Below, one piece after another: positions 1 to 11,254 of a stretch of 64,000 nucleotides of DNA; positions within the stretch are counted from its first letter, which is position 1, and every line of letters starts with the position of its first letter. Where the stretch lies: assembly GCA_021464415.1 (NCBI GenBank), contig CM038464.1, forward strand, positions 56,905,328-56,969,327. Direction: 5' to 3'. This DNA is from Lonicera japonica (lineage: Eukaryota > Streptophyta > Magnoliopsida > Dipsacales > Caprifoliaceae). A program made the translations under genes and the position numbers. The notes under the pieces are model-generated. The model saw only the letters and a list, made by a program, of their open reading frames with translations. It was not told the DNA's origin and ran no database searches.

Positions 1-589
1 ACGGCGTCATCAAGAGTTGGCAATGGAGAAGAAATGCTCGAACAGGCTCAAAACGGTCATGCAAGGCCATGAGTAGTGTCATCACATGTTGTTGATCCCT
101 ATAAGTTACAAACTTCTCGGCATCAGTGGTACACGACCAGACGGGTTCAGAAAGAGCTAATTGATCCCATATAGCTTGCATCTCAGATATGAAATCATCA
201 ATGGATTGATCAGGTTGTTGTCTTTTGGCTTGGAGGGCAGTCAAAAGTTGGTATTGGTGTGCAAGATCTTTAGTAGTGTATCGAGATTTGAGGAAATCCC
301 AAACTTCTTTCCCAGTGGTAAAGCGCCCAAACTGTTGATTAATGGAGGAAATAGAAGAATTGCGGCACCATGTAATGATATCACCATTATTAGCGATCCA
401 GTCATCTTGCCTGATGAAAAAATCTTCATCTGACTCTTCTTTCTTTTGACATGGTTTAGTAACCTCTCCAGTGATAAGACGCCACACCCTTCGAGCTTGT
501 AGGAAACTGGTCATGGTCTGGGCCCAGTGGATGTAGTTGGGTCCATTGAGAGTGATGGAAATAGGTCGAGAGATTTCGGGACGATCCAT
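1..589 (-). CDS. Ty1/Copia retrotransposon gag polyprotein, N-terminal part (runs off the window)
   Basis: An open frame runs from an ATG at 589 leftwards to base 1 without a stop, giving about 196 residues. It starts MDRPEISRPISITLNGPNY and contains the 'NYxxWAQ' start of plant Copia gag (DUF4219-like), then a UBN2-type gag domain with 'VWDFLKSRYTTKDLAHQYQL' and 'SIDDFISEMQAIWDQL'. This family makes the capsid protein of the virus-like particle that packages retrotransposon RNA in the cytoplasm. The CCHC zinc knuckle, protease, integrase and reverse transcriptase would lie beyond the left edge. The start is chosen because the family begins a few residues before the 'NYxxW' motif and because leader, primer binding site and LTR follow in the expected order at 590-1432. 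The open frame suggests a young element, but whether it is complete cannot be seen here. Confidence 0.9.
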   Translation of the reverse strand, partial: MDRPEISRPISITLNGPNYIHWAQTMTSFLQARRVWRLITGEVTKPCQKKEESDEDFFIRQDDWIANNGDIITWCRNSSISSINQQFGRFTTGKEVWDFLKSRYTTKDLAHQYQLLTALQAKRQQPDQSIDDFISEMQAIWDQLALSEPVWSCTTDAEKFVTYRDQQHVMTLLMALHDRFEPVRAFLLHCQLLMTP

Positions 590-1071
590 GAAAGTATTTG
601 GGATGGGTTTTGGAGATTTGGGGTGATTTAGATAGATTTTGGATTAATTTGGAATTAGCAGAAGGTTCAAGGGTGAATATGAGAATAACAGAAAGTTTTG
701 GGGTAAATATAGAAATAACAGGAAATTCTGGGGTGAATATGGGAATAACAGAAAGTTCTGGGTTAAATATGGGAATAACAGAAGGTTCAAGGGTGAATAT
801 GAGAATAACAGAAAATTCTGGGATCAATATCGAAATAATAAGAAATATTTGCTTACGTGGCAGTCAATGATGACGTGGCTGACACGTGGCAGATGACTAT
901 GCTGGGTGATGACGTGGTCAGTCAAAAGATGATGTGGCAGTCAGCGATGACGTGGCTGACACGTGGCAGATGACTGTGCTGGGTGATGACGTGGTTTTTT
1001 TTTTTTTTTTTGAGATGATTTCTAATTTAGGAGGCTTAGGATGGAGAATGATTTTGAGTAGGATCACAATC
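590..1071 (-). other. Copia leader between primer binding site and gag, with two kinds of tandem repeat
   Basis: This untranslated leader of the minus-strand Copia element holds a 30-bp minisatellite at 671-850 (six units, differing by a few bases) and two roughly 77-bp units at 857-990 rich in the hexamer ACGTGG. A run of T follows at about 994-1011. The 30-bp period is divisible by three, so the short open frames over it are repeat artefacts and not a gene. Confidence 0.8.
671..850. repeat. 30-bp minisatellite, six tandem units
   Basis: Units start at 671, 701, 731, 761, 791 and 821. Each resembles GGGTGAATATGAGAATAACA followed by GAAAGTTCTG. The last unit is the most degenerate. It lies in the leader of the Copia element. 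Confidence 0.9.
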
Positions 1072-1072
1072 C

Positions 1073-1083
1073 CTCTGATACCA
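1073..1083 (-). other. Primer binding site for initiator methionine tRNA
   Basis: On the minus strand the bases read TGGTATCAGAG directly after the LTR end. This matches the 3' end of plant initiator tRNA-Met, the usual primer of Copia reverse transcription, and it fixes the orientation and the inner LTR border. Confidence 0.92.
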
Positions 1084-1432
1084 TGATAGCTTGAGTAAGA
1101 TAATTATGTAAGAAGAGAATAATAGCTTGAGCAAGATAATTATGTAAAAGATGAGAGAAAGAGAATGATGTATTTGATGATGATGAAAACAATACAAAGG
1201 AGCCCTATATATAGGGTTAGAGAGCAAGACAACAAAAGAATATATACCCTAATCTATGGCATAAAACAAGGGATATGAAAGAAACATATATCCTAATCTA
1301 TGGCATAAATCAAGGGATATGAAAAGAATATATATATCCTAATCTATGGTGGCATGAATTAAGGGATATGTAATTATGGACATAATAAGAAAAGTATTAT
1401 ACATAATATTCTAATATTCTAACATTCTAACA
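1084..1432 (-). mobile_element. 5' LTR of the Copia element
   Basis: In element orientation the LTR begins TGTTAGAATGTTAGAATATT at 1432 and ends CAAGCTATCA at 1084, so it has the TG...CA ends of an LTR (349 bp) and is followed at once by the primer binding site. Inside, three roughly 57-bp imperfect repeats containing 'cctaatctatgg' lie at about 1231-1375. The outer end abuts PPR coding sequence at 1433. The 5-bp target duplication should be GATGC, but its partner lies left of the window and cannot be checked. Confidence 0.9.
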
Positions 1433-2968
1433 GATGCAATTATGCTGTTTGCAGATATGAGTAGATTGGGTTGGAAGCCAGATGGGTTTGCTTGCACTAG
1501 CGTTTTAACTTCGTGTGGTTCATTGGAGGCTCTAGAACAGGGCAAACAAGTGCATGCTTACATTGTCAAGGCCAATCTTGACTCGGATGAGTTTGTGAAT
1601 AATGGTTTGATCGATATGTATTCAAAATGCAACTCATTGTGTGATGCAAGAAGAGCTTTTGATGTTATGCCCGATCACAATGTGATCTCCTACAATGCAA
1701 TGATTGAAGGATACTCAAGAGAGGAAAAACTGTATGAAGCATTGGATCTTTTCCACAAAATGAGGCTTAGATTGGTCCCACCAGGCCTTTTGACATTTGT
1801 TAGCCTTTTCGGTGTGTCAGCTTCACTACTTGCTTTGGAATTGAGCAAGCAAATTCATGGCCTCATCATCAAATACGGGGTCTCTTTGGAGATATTTGCT
1901 GGCAGCGCTCTAATAGATGTTTACTCCAAGTCTTCTTTTGTTGAAGATGCAAGGCTTGTATTTGAAGAGATGAATGAGAAAGATACTGTCATATGGAATG
2001 CTATGCTTTTTGGGTATACCCAACAATCGAAAAACGAGGAGGCTCTCAAGCTTTATTTAGATTTAGAGGTTTCAAGCCAGAAACCAAATGAGTTCACTTT
2101 TATTGCCCTAATCACAGCAGCTAGTAACCTAGCTAGTCTCCCACATGGGCAGCAGTTCCATAGCCAGCTCATAAAGAAGGGCCAAGACTTTGATCCGTTT
2201 GTCACAAACGCATTAGTTGATATGTATGCCAAATGTGGAAGCATAGAAGAGGCTCGCAAAATTTTCAATGCCACAATTTGCAAAGATGTCGTGTGTTGGA
2301 ATTCAATGATATCAACATACGCCCATCACGGAGAAGCCGAAGAAGCTCTCAAAATGTTCAAAGAAATGATTAAAAATGGAATACAACCCAATTATGTCAC
2401 TTTTGTAGGTGTGCTATCAGCATGTGCACATGTGGGATTTGTAAAAGGCGGGTTTTATTACTTTGATTCAATGGTCCGGTTTGGGGTCGAACCGGGTACA
2501 GAACATTGTGCTTGCATAGTTTCTTTATTGGGCCGAGCCGGTAAATTGCTTGAAGCAAGAGAGTTTATAGACAAAATGCCTATACAACCGGCCGCAATAG
2601 TATGGAGGAGCTTTCTTAGTGCGTGTAGAGTTGCTGGTAATGTTGAACTGGCTAAACATGCTGCGGAAATGGCAATTTCAATTGATCCAAACGACAGCGG
2701 ATCGTATATTCTACTTTCTAATATTTATGCGTCCAAACAAATGTGGGTTGATGTTAAGAAAGTGAGGGAGAGAATGGATTATAATGGGGTGGTGAAAGAA
2801 GCAGGGTGTAGTTGGATTGAAATGAATAGCGATGTGCACGTATTTGTAGCTAGAGATAGAAGTCATCATGACACCGATTTGATTTATTCTTTTATGGAAA
2901 ATATGATTCTTCATATGAGAGGGTTGGGTTACGTGCCGGATGCTGCTACACTTGAGATGAATGATTGA
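1433..2968 (+). pseudogene. PPR protein gene (PLS class, E/E+ type, At4g39530-like), 3' part, interrupted by the Copia element
   Basis: The frame is open from the LTR border (DAIMLFADM...) to a TGA at 2968. The first internal ATG is at 1442, giving 508 residues. Repeated 35-36-residue PPR units are plain: 'VNNGLIDMYSKCNSLCDARR', 'VTNALVDMYAKCGSIEEARK', 'DVVCWNSMISTYAHHGEAEE' and 'GIQPNYVTFVGVLSACAHVG'. An E and E+ region follows ('IQPAAIVWRSFLSACRVAGN', 'GCSWIEMNSDVHVF') and there is no DYW domain. From memory the closest Arabidopsis relative is the mitochondrial-type protein At4g39530, about 830 residues; here about 325 N-terminal residues, with the targeting peptide, are missing to the left. 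Such proteins bind organellar RNA and commonly guide C-to-U editing. The gene is intronless as usual. With a retroelement in the reading frame the original protein cannot be made. A shortened product from 1442 would lack transit peptide and half the repeats, so I call it a disrupted gene. Confidence 0.9.
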
Positions 2969-3983
2969 GGAGATAATTAATAGAAACTTCACTTGAAAGT
3001 CGAGTTCTATAAGCTCGAGTGACTTAATTTTTGCATAAATTGGAAGCATAAGTTCCCAGACATTTTACAAGGAAAGGAAAAGCATTTCTGAAGGGAATAC
3101 TTCTTAGGGAGACAAAGAAGACGTGATTGATTTATGATGGAGGAAAATGTGGTATCTTTGTTTTGCTCATTCAGGAAGGCTGATATGTTGAGAACAAGTG
3201 ATGGAAAAGATTATCAGGCTTTCTCATCCATCTGTTTAGAAATTGCAGCCTTTCCTCTTCTTCAAAACTTGTACCAGTGAACGTTTTCCTTGGCTTCATG
3301 TCATTCACTGGTTCCTTCTGATCCAAAAATGCGGTAAAATGGCAATGCCGTTAACCAAACAGTGCCACATGATTTACGCAAGAGGCAGAACGGTCTTCCA
3401 ATAATCGTATAGAGGGCGTGTGCCGCGTGCAACACTGGGGATATGTGGCAAGTGCAGAAGCCTGGTCGCTCAGTCATGGCGCAAAGTGAGATACTGAGGA
3501 CCAGTTAATTACTTCCCCAACGCATATAAAAAGCAGAGGGATGGCAGTTGAGGGTACACAACAACATCATTATTTATTTCCAAATTCCAATCTAATTTAC
3601 ATGTAATTTAAATTCATTATTCAAACACTTTAGTTTACATCTTTAAAGGTTCATCCCTTTGGAGATCCATAGCAAATCAATGCTTGTATTTGGCTTCATC
3701 CCTCTGGAGATCTATAGCAAATCAATACTTGTACTTGGCTTCGAAAAGAGTTGAATAGAGGTGAGTATTTTTCAAACCATTTCTAGTTTTCCACTTTGTT
3801 CATTATATTTTATTTGTGTTCAAAATTAGTTCATCACCAATCTACAAAATTGGCATTAAAATACTACCTTAAAAAGCCATTGACTTTGTTGTCTATAGGT
3901 ATGTACTGCTTAGGGTGGAAGGGTGAGGTGTGGACGGAGTCGAATATATATAAAACTTAGTACAAGAAACCAATTAGCGGGGA
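2969..3983. other. PPR 3' flank, then an unassigned promoter-like stretch
   Basis: The first few hundred bases are probably the 3' untranslated region of the PPR gene. At about 3523-3530 there is a TATA-like 'atataaaaag' followed by a leader-like stretch and a 45-bp tandem duplication (3650-3694 and 3695-3739). No open frame follows. It could be the U3/R part of a decayed LTR or a lost promoter. Nothing else is recognisable. Confidence 0.4.
3650..3739. repeat. 45-bp direct tandem duplication
   Basis: Two adjacent copies beginning 'ttcatccct(t/c)tggagatc' differ at a few positions. Confidence 0.85.
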
Positions 3984-4471
3984 GCTAGGATTTTCTCTTG
4001 GAGTGGATTGAGCTAAAATAAGATCGTACAATATAGTTTTTTGCTCAAAATTATAGACTAATTTGAATTACTCGTAGTTTTTATGTAATCAAAAGACAAA
4101 ATACTTATAAAAATGCAAAAAATATTTTTATCAATTCTTTTTCCATAATCAACTTATAAAGTTAACACAAATTTAACATAAATCAACATTTTAAAGTTAA
4201 TGAAAGAATTTAAAATCCATTTACAACGAACCACTAGCACGTACCTAACTAAATTTAAACATTTAGGCATAACACGCACATCACCAGATAACTCTATATT
4301 CAAACTACTTATTTTAGTAAATCAACATCTAAAATAAAATCTTACCTAAATTAACATTTTAGATAGCCAAAACTAATATTTAAGAAATAAAGATTTTGTA
4401 TACACTAGACACTGAGCAAAATAAAAAATTCATAATTCAATGTCACAACTGAGTTCAAGTAAATGCGGTTC

Positions 4472-4487
4472 ACATATATATATATAT

Positions 4488-4519
<32 letters not shown>

Positions 4520-4520
4520 T
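4472..4520. repeat. Microsatellite (TA)n then (GATA)n
   Basis: About nine TA units are followed by about eight GATA units. The short minus-strand open frame over it encodes only repeat-derived Ile/Tyr/Leu/Ser and is not a gene. Confidence 0.95.
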
Positions 4521-5157
4521 AAGCAAAATAAAAATAAAAATTGGACTATGCTGCAATCCACAGCCCAGCCCCAAGTCAACTCATGGACTAATAATAGACC
4601 ATTTATCGCAGGCAACATATTTTTTTGGAGTTATTTTAATATTTTTTATAAAATATTACACGTGTAATTTTTAGTTGCCTGATATTATATATACCCTTAG
4701 TTTGTATTTAGGATATCACAAAATTATTTAGTGTTATGACTATAGAATTAGTAGTTAGTTGCCCAATTACAAAAAAAACAACTTAGTGGCGAGTTACTAA
4801 CTTGAAAATTCACATTCGTCGTACCAAGTTAAAAATACAAATTCAGCTAAAGGTTGCCTTTTAGGTCAAGTCAGTGGAATTTTATCGAATCAAATATCCA
4901 AAATCAGTAAAGAGTCACCGACTTGGTGTTTAAATTTTGGGTGTCCTTTATTGTGGTCATGATCATTAATGATACAAAATGTGATGTTGGAGTTACAATG
5001 ATATTTCAGCTACAAATTAAGGGCGTAAATAACATCACCCTTTTTAGTTTTATGTAACTATGACCTATGCTATTGGAGTAGAAGACATATTATTCCCCTT
5101 GGCAATTTGGGGATTTCAATTTTGTCCTTAAACTACTTTTTTCTTTCAATTAAGCCC

Positions 5158-5520
5158 GGTGGTGTTATTTACACCCTCCTATTTCTGTCACAAACACCCA
5201 CAAAGGTAAATTTTTAATCACTAACACCTTCTTAAGACTCGCCTAATGAGAGTTAAGTACAGACGCACACACTTGCCCAACTTAGAGAGTTTGTTTGTAA
5301 TAATTCACCTAACATCAAGCAATGAATTACTTGAGTTATGAGAGGTGAGTGCACTTACATAAACTCGACTTACATGAGGAGAGTGTGTTGCTAAGTACTC
5401 ACCTAACATCAAGTAATGGACAGAGGTGTTTGTGACAAATAAAGTGATGTTAAAATATATTTTTAGTTAAATTTTAAAAGAGTGTTTGTAACAAATTTGA
5501 GGGATGTAATTAACACCACT
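5158..5520. mobile_element. Non-autonomous TIR element (MITE), present in unit A and absent from unit B
   Basis: The ends are inverted: GGTGGTGTTATTTACACCCTC at the left, against GAGGGATGTAATTAACACCAC at the right. At the matching place in unit B (about 16430) the flanks run together without the element. That comparison gives its limits to within a few bases. The superfamily is unassigned. Confidence 0.75.
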
Positions 5521-6190
5521 CCTAAATAATGGATTGGTTTCAATTCAGCCCTTCCGTCTACCTCCATCCAAAACTGTAACGATGGAAGGGCCAAAATGAA
5601 ACAACCGAACTGAAAAAATACCGAAACGATGAATCCTTCTGCCTTTGCAGAACCAAACCACCGATACAAGTTCTTTGTGAATCTGTTAGGATGAGGAAAA
5701 ATCCCATGTAAAGCAAGTAATTAGTTTCAAACTTTTTTACCGTAATGTTTTTGAAAATTCAATCTAGACTTTCATATGTTTCTGTTCTCCTATGTTTTGT
5801 ATCTTGCAACGCGTTAGTTAGCGTGATTTCATTGGACTTGCGAAATGGTGTGTTGAAATTGAAAAAATATTGTTTGATCTTTTAATTTCAAAGGGCATCC
5901 ATTTTCTAATAAATACTTATTATGTCTTTGGTCTCCGCTTTCATGTTGACAGGACTTTGTTAACTTAATAGTGTAGCATCAAAACATATATATATACACA
6001 GAAATAATAGAATGTATTAGTTACTTCAATAAAAAGGAAGAAATAAAGCAAGATAAGAATGAAAAGAAGAAAAAGAGGAAGACCTATTGGTGGTAAAAAA
6101 GAAGAAGAGTAAAATGCGAGGCTTAAGCCTTATGACTACTTGCTCACTCTCTTGCCTAGGGAAATGGCCATCACAACAAAAAGGAACTTA

Positions 6191-6194
<4 letters not shown>

Positions 6195-6225
<31 letters not shown>
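6195..6225. repeat. Poly(A) run in the 3' flank of REM gene A
   Basis: A run of about 28 A, much shorter at the matching position of unit B. It is prone to length change and sequencing error. Confidence 0.9.
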
Positions 6226-6226
<1 letters not shown>

Positions 6227-6259
6227 AATTTCAGACATGTAATTAATAAAACAAATATC

Positions 6260-9200
6260 TCAAACTCTACTTGGATTGCTGTTATTGACACCTCTAGCAA
6301 TAGACACCTTGAACACATACTTGTCCTTCTCAATCATCTCAAAACTGCAAACGTCTCCCACTTGCAAACTGTTTTCCTTCACAAATTTATTCCAACCGCC
6401 ACAAAAATGAAATCCCCTGCTGCCATAACCCTTCACATTCACCGCCCACCACTTATTTGAATGTCCAAGCGTAGCAGTTGCCCGACCTCGATTCATGTAG
6501 CTCTTTCGGAAATTTGAAGGAATATTCTGCACAAATTACCATTTCAGACATTTATCGTAGTCATCATATATATATATGTATATTATTCTTCACATTGACT
6601 ACAAATATGACACTGTCTGTGTTTTGAGTAAATTATTTGTACCATCAGACCTTAAAGGGACCTTGTTGAAGTTACAGAACTTACCAGAAAGCCATTGCTC
6701 ACATAAGTTGGACTCAAAACAATTTGGAAGAAAGGATGCTTGGAGATGAATTTGCAGGAGGCTTCTTTGATATTTACTTTAACTGTCCTTTTACTACTTC
6801 CCTCTCTGCTTTTTAGGCCTTTCATCTCTTCGGACTTGCCTGCATATCATTAGTTACAGAGTCTGATTGTGTTTGTAGACAATGTGGATTATCGTTTTTG
6901 TCCATTTAGGGTATGACTCGGATGGGGGTGCTATTGAGTTACAATGAAATAAGATAATTAGGCTAAACCAAATTGTTCCGTGGAAATTTGTTCGATGGAA
7001 AATTAAGCACTCAAACACCACTAAAGATGGAAAATATGAAATTTTGAACATTTTTTCATGGAGAAGTGCAATCAAAGTATCAAACACACCCTTGCCTGTG
7101 TATTACTCCTCCATCCCAAATTAAGCATCCATTGTTCCTTTTCAGGACATCCCAAAGTAAGAATGTAGATTCCTTTTTGGGACATGTTAAATGGAGTAAA
7201 TCTCATAATAGTAAACAAGTTTTGTCAACAATTGATTAAATTGAAATTAGTGTATTTTTAAAAGGGTGTGAAACTCAAATTTGGCGCTTAATTAGGGACT
7301 GGACCGTTATTAGGACAGATGGAAAAACATTACATGGTATGGATTTTGTAGCCAAAATGTATCTAATTGGCTTTTTGGACCACAAGAGATATTTTCCAAT
7401 TTTCGTTAGGGTGAGTTTGATTTGTTTACATGGAAAAGAATTGAATTCCACGGAATCATTTTATATGGAACTCTTTCTCATGGAAAACAAAAATTTAGAA
7501 GGGGTAAGGGGTATGAATTTTGGATTCCATGGGAAAAGGGAAATATATGCTACAATTTGTATCATGGAAAATGATCCCTTGGAAAGTTAATATAATCAAA
7601 CACTAGTAAAGGTGAGAAATATGGAATATTGGGCATTTTCCACATAAAAGAAGTGCAATCAAACATGCTCTTAAAAGTGTACACTATAGAAAGTAATTTT
7701 TCACTACCTGCCTCTCTGTTCCTGCTTGAGCGAGTTGTTTTAGTACCTTGAGCTTTATTGCGAGTACCATTGCCTCTTACAATAGCAACATTGAATGCAT
7801 AAGCATAATCATTTCTTCGAATCAGCTCAAACCTGCAAACGTCGCCTTCTTTCAGAGTGTTATCGGCGACAAATTTGCACCACCCGGCAGAAAATACAAG
7901 TCTTTCTCCGTAGTGAATCAACTTCACTGTCCATGACTTATTTGAATGCTTAAGCCTAGCAGTTTTTCTATATGCAGACATGTAGCCCTTCACGAATTCC
8001 ATTGGGATGTGCTGCACAAAGTACAAGTTTGGACATTCTTATCAGGATACAATATTAAAGTACTTTATCTGCGAGAATATTTTTGGATACACCACAGTTA
8101 AGTGCCCCCAAGGCAATTCATTGAATGCACCTAATCGATGTTATGTACCTGGCCGATGGGCTTATGTGGAACTTCACTGTTAGGCCTAGTGTACGGCCAC
8201 CTAATACACTAGTTGTACCCAATATATTCTCCTTTATCTGATACAAATTGAATCACAAAGATTTGCCAAATAATGCATGATTCTACATAGTACATGCTTA
8301 TTTGATTGATGCTAATGGCAACCCAGTAATTGTTGCAAGCCTCAAAAAACAAAAAGTTTCTAGTTACACTATGTTATGGAGTGCGGAGTGCCAATACGTC
8401 TATTCTACTAAATTTCCTAATGAATTAGTTCTCAAATAAACAATTGATCATTGCACAAGAAATAAGGTAAATTTCTCATAACAGGGTTATGTTAACGTGT
8501 GGGGACACATTAAGAAATTATATACAGAAAAAAAATAATAAAAATGAAAAAAAAGAAAAGAAAAACCTAGCAGGAGAACCTTATTTTTATTATTTATGAT
8601 AGCGTTGACGTGTTTCTTTAGGGCAAATAAACATTTTCAGTCTTAATGACACCCAAGTTCAAAAACTTACCATTGACCTGGAATAAACATAAGCTGGTTT
8701 CAAAATATTCTCGAAGAATGGCTTCCTGGAGCCAAATTCACATGGAGTTCCAATATCTCCAATATGCTCTTGACTTGGCATTCCAGTGTTACCCATCTCT
8801 ACAGTACTATCTATGCACGTCTTCTCTTCGGAATTGCCTGCAAAGTATCACTCAACTAAATGCTAAGCTAGTTGAAAGTAAGATGCTACTCTTAATTTTT
8901 TTTCTACAAAAATTTTGTACACAATGATCTGGCACCGATCAAATGAACTAATGGGGGCCACAAAGTTTAATGTTCTGTCTATCTTTGCCTCTACCTAATT
9001 GGCAGCACATCAGTTTCTCTTATGAATAAACAGAGTGTGTTTAGCATTAATCGGCCAAATTTGGTTAGGCATTTTAGAAACTTGTGATATGGTACTAAAA
9101 ACTTACTAGCTTCAACAGTTGGATTCCCATGAAGAACCGACTGCGGTTTGTCACTGTCCCTAGTAGTAATGGGAACCTCCTTTCGACAGTTATTTTTCCC

Positions 9201-10672
9201 AAATATAGGAACATAGAATTCTGAGTTACCAATGTAGCAGAAAATTAGAAAATCTCCGAACTCTAAAGAATTATCTCGCACAAATTCAGGCCAACCCTTT
9301 TGAAAAAAGAAATAGTTGTCAACCTTGTTAACATCAATGCACCATGTTGTTTTAGCAGGAGTCTTAAGTATGGACTTCGTTGGTGGAACACCCTTGAAAT
9401 ACTTGATGAATGCTGGTGGGATCCTCTATATGCAAAACAACAATAAGAGAAAGATTCTTTGTAATAGAAAGAAAATATAACTTCAATCATCATGATAGAG
9501 TTAGTACAAGTGACAATACATGATTATTGGTGAATTAGCCAATATATCTAACAATTTCGGAGTGGCAATTCGTGTTTTTGGTCGTTTCACGTGTGTTTAC
9601 CTGAGACGAAAAGAAACACCAAGGCACAAACACAAGGTCGTTGGACTGATAATGTTTATGAAAACATATGTAGGAGCCAAATATTTATGAAACAAGGAAA
9701 AAAAAAATGTCACCAAGAGTGCTTTGATTGATTTACATCGAAAGTAAATGAGGAATTGATTTACATAGAAAAGAAAACCTTAGGAGGGATTTCATTTGAT
9801 TATTATGTATTTTTTTCTTTTATAAGGGGAGGCATATGATTTTTGAATTTACATAGAAAAGAAGAAACTAAGGCAAAACCAAGGTTGTACCATGGAAGTC
9901 AAAATTCCATGGAAATTAAGCAATCAAACACTGCTAAAAATGGAAGCCATGAAATTCAATCCAACGCACTCTTTTATGGAACTTTAATGGCACTTCTTGT
10001 ACATACCTTTTTCCCCAATTTTTCAAAATATCTTTATTTGTTTTCGAATATATCTTTATTTCAATGCACCAATACAATTAGGAGACTACGTTTTATTTTC
10101 ACGCACTTTTAAAAGATAAATGACTAAAACCATAATTACTGTATTCTCATGCAACTTGATACATTGAAACAGTACTTTTAATTCGGGAATGATCGTTTAC
10201 TTCCAGGTTTTGTTCGTTCTTCAAACCCAAAACCGTAATTTTACATGAAAAGTTTGAGCCTTGTCGACTTGTGATTAAACCTTTTAACATGAATTATATT
10301 TAGCTCTTAGTGTATATTTTACTAATTTAGGATTTCAGGAACGAATCAAAACCCGAAACGAAAATTCATCGAATCCACATCAATTTCTATCTTCTTCATT
10401 TTTTTTGGTGGGGGGTGGATGAAAGATTCTCCCATGCACTAAATGCATGACAAACAGATTTTGATACCAATAGAAACAAGAATAAAATACTAAAGTATTC
10501 AGTTTTTAGGAAAAGTAATAATAAGAATAGAAAATTAGAAAGAGTAAGAGTAAGAAGCAATGATTACCAAGCTTTGAGAGCAATTGTGAGATGTATATAT
10601 TTTGAAGAACTGAGGAGGACTACTCTTTTCATCGTCAGAGTAGTAACAATTTCTACCGCTAGGTTTCACCAT
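6260..10672 (-). CDS. Triple-B3-domain DNA-binding protein (REM family), copy A
   Basis: Six exons on the minus strand: 10672-10568, 9425-9107, 8837-8671, 8011-7708, 6839-6685 and 6526-6260. All have GT-AG borders and the phases fit, giving a 438-residue protein that starts MVKPSGRNCYYSDDEKSSPP and ends at TGA. It holds three B3 domains. The first (about 22-115) begins 'PPQFFKIYTSHNC' and contains 'GWPEFVRDNSLEFGDFLIF'. The second (about 182-277) contains 'GWCKFVADNTLKEGDVCRFE'. The third (about 335-430) begins 'HPFFQIVLSP' and contains 'GWNKFVKENSLQVGDVCSFE'. Each domain is split by an intron at the same place, after its first strand. This array is typical of plant REM proteins, nuclear DNA-binding factors often expressed in reproductive meristems; the target here is unknown. 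The second domain has two extra residues (repeated Tyr-Ala) and an unusual 'FFENILKP' against 'FFEIILKP' in copy B. No stop or frameshift is seen. Confidence 0.9.
6900..7680. mobile_element. MITE remnants in intron 4 of REM gene A (shared with unit B)
   Basis: Three short non-autonomous elements are nested here. At about 7105-7320 is a Stowaway-like one, beginning 'attactcctccatcccaaat' and closing near 'aggacagatgg'. On both sides lie pieces of a second family rich in 'catggaaaagaattgaattcc'. The same arrangement is found at 20690-21480 in the paralogue, so the insertions are older than the gene duplication. None encodes a protein. Confidence 0.7.
10180..10380. mobile_element. Foldback MITE in intron 1 of REM gene A
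   Basis: The left arm GGTTTTGTTCGTTCTTCAAA pairs with the right arm containing GGAACGAATCAAAACC. Relatives of the same family lie at 19315-19600 and 24071-24258. Confidence 0.6.
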
Positions 10673-10712
10673 TTTAGAGTTCAGTTATGGAAGGCTAACT
10701 CAAAATCATCAA

Positions 10713-11254
10713 TCTACAATGATTTTTCCTCTTGTGAATATAAATATATCCGGTTTTAAACACAATATTTTAAAATTTAGATTAAATAAATTAATATATT
10801 TTTATATTAGTATTAATATTTTAAATAAATTTAAATTCTATTTTATTTGGTTAAAATAATTAAAAAATATTTTAAACTAAATTTATATTAAATAAAATAG
10901 TATAAAACTATAAGTGTATAATTCCATTTAATTTTTTATTAGTATTAGTATTGTAAATAAATTTAAACTCTACTTTATTTAGTTAAAATAATTAAACAAG
11001 TTGGAGTTTGCGTTGAATTAAGTGTTTTGTATAAAATTTCTATAAAACTTCATAACAAACTTCCCTGCAAAGCTTTTAGGTTGATAAAAAAATCAAATAA
11101 ATTTTACACTTAGATAATATGTTTTGTTTATTTGTTATTATTATTATTTTTTCACACTAATTATTCAATTCTTAGTATGTATTTACTAATTAATAGATTC
11201 AATGACTTTTGTCAAGTATTAAAATTATGTGCAACACACGTGCACAAAACCTAG
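10713..11254 (+). mobile_element. Small non-autonomous Helitron (about 540 bp)
   Basis: The 5' end is TC after an A. The 3' end carries the hairpin GTGCA-acacacg-TGCAC (11229-11245), then AAAACCTAG, with T as the next base: the A-T insertion and CTAG end of Helitrons. A degenerate second copy lies at 12521-13053 (5' TCTACGCTATGTATTAAAAG, hairpin at about 13027-13043). No coding capacity. Confidence 0.65.

Noticed and set aside
456..870. Open frames of 123 (minus) and 90 (plus) codons over the 30-bp repeat
   Set aside because: They are repeat translations in the wrong frame. The real coding frame here is Copia gag, which starts at 589.
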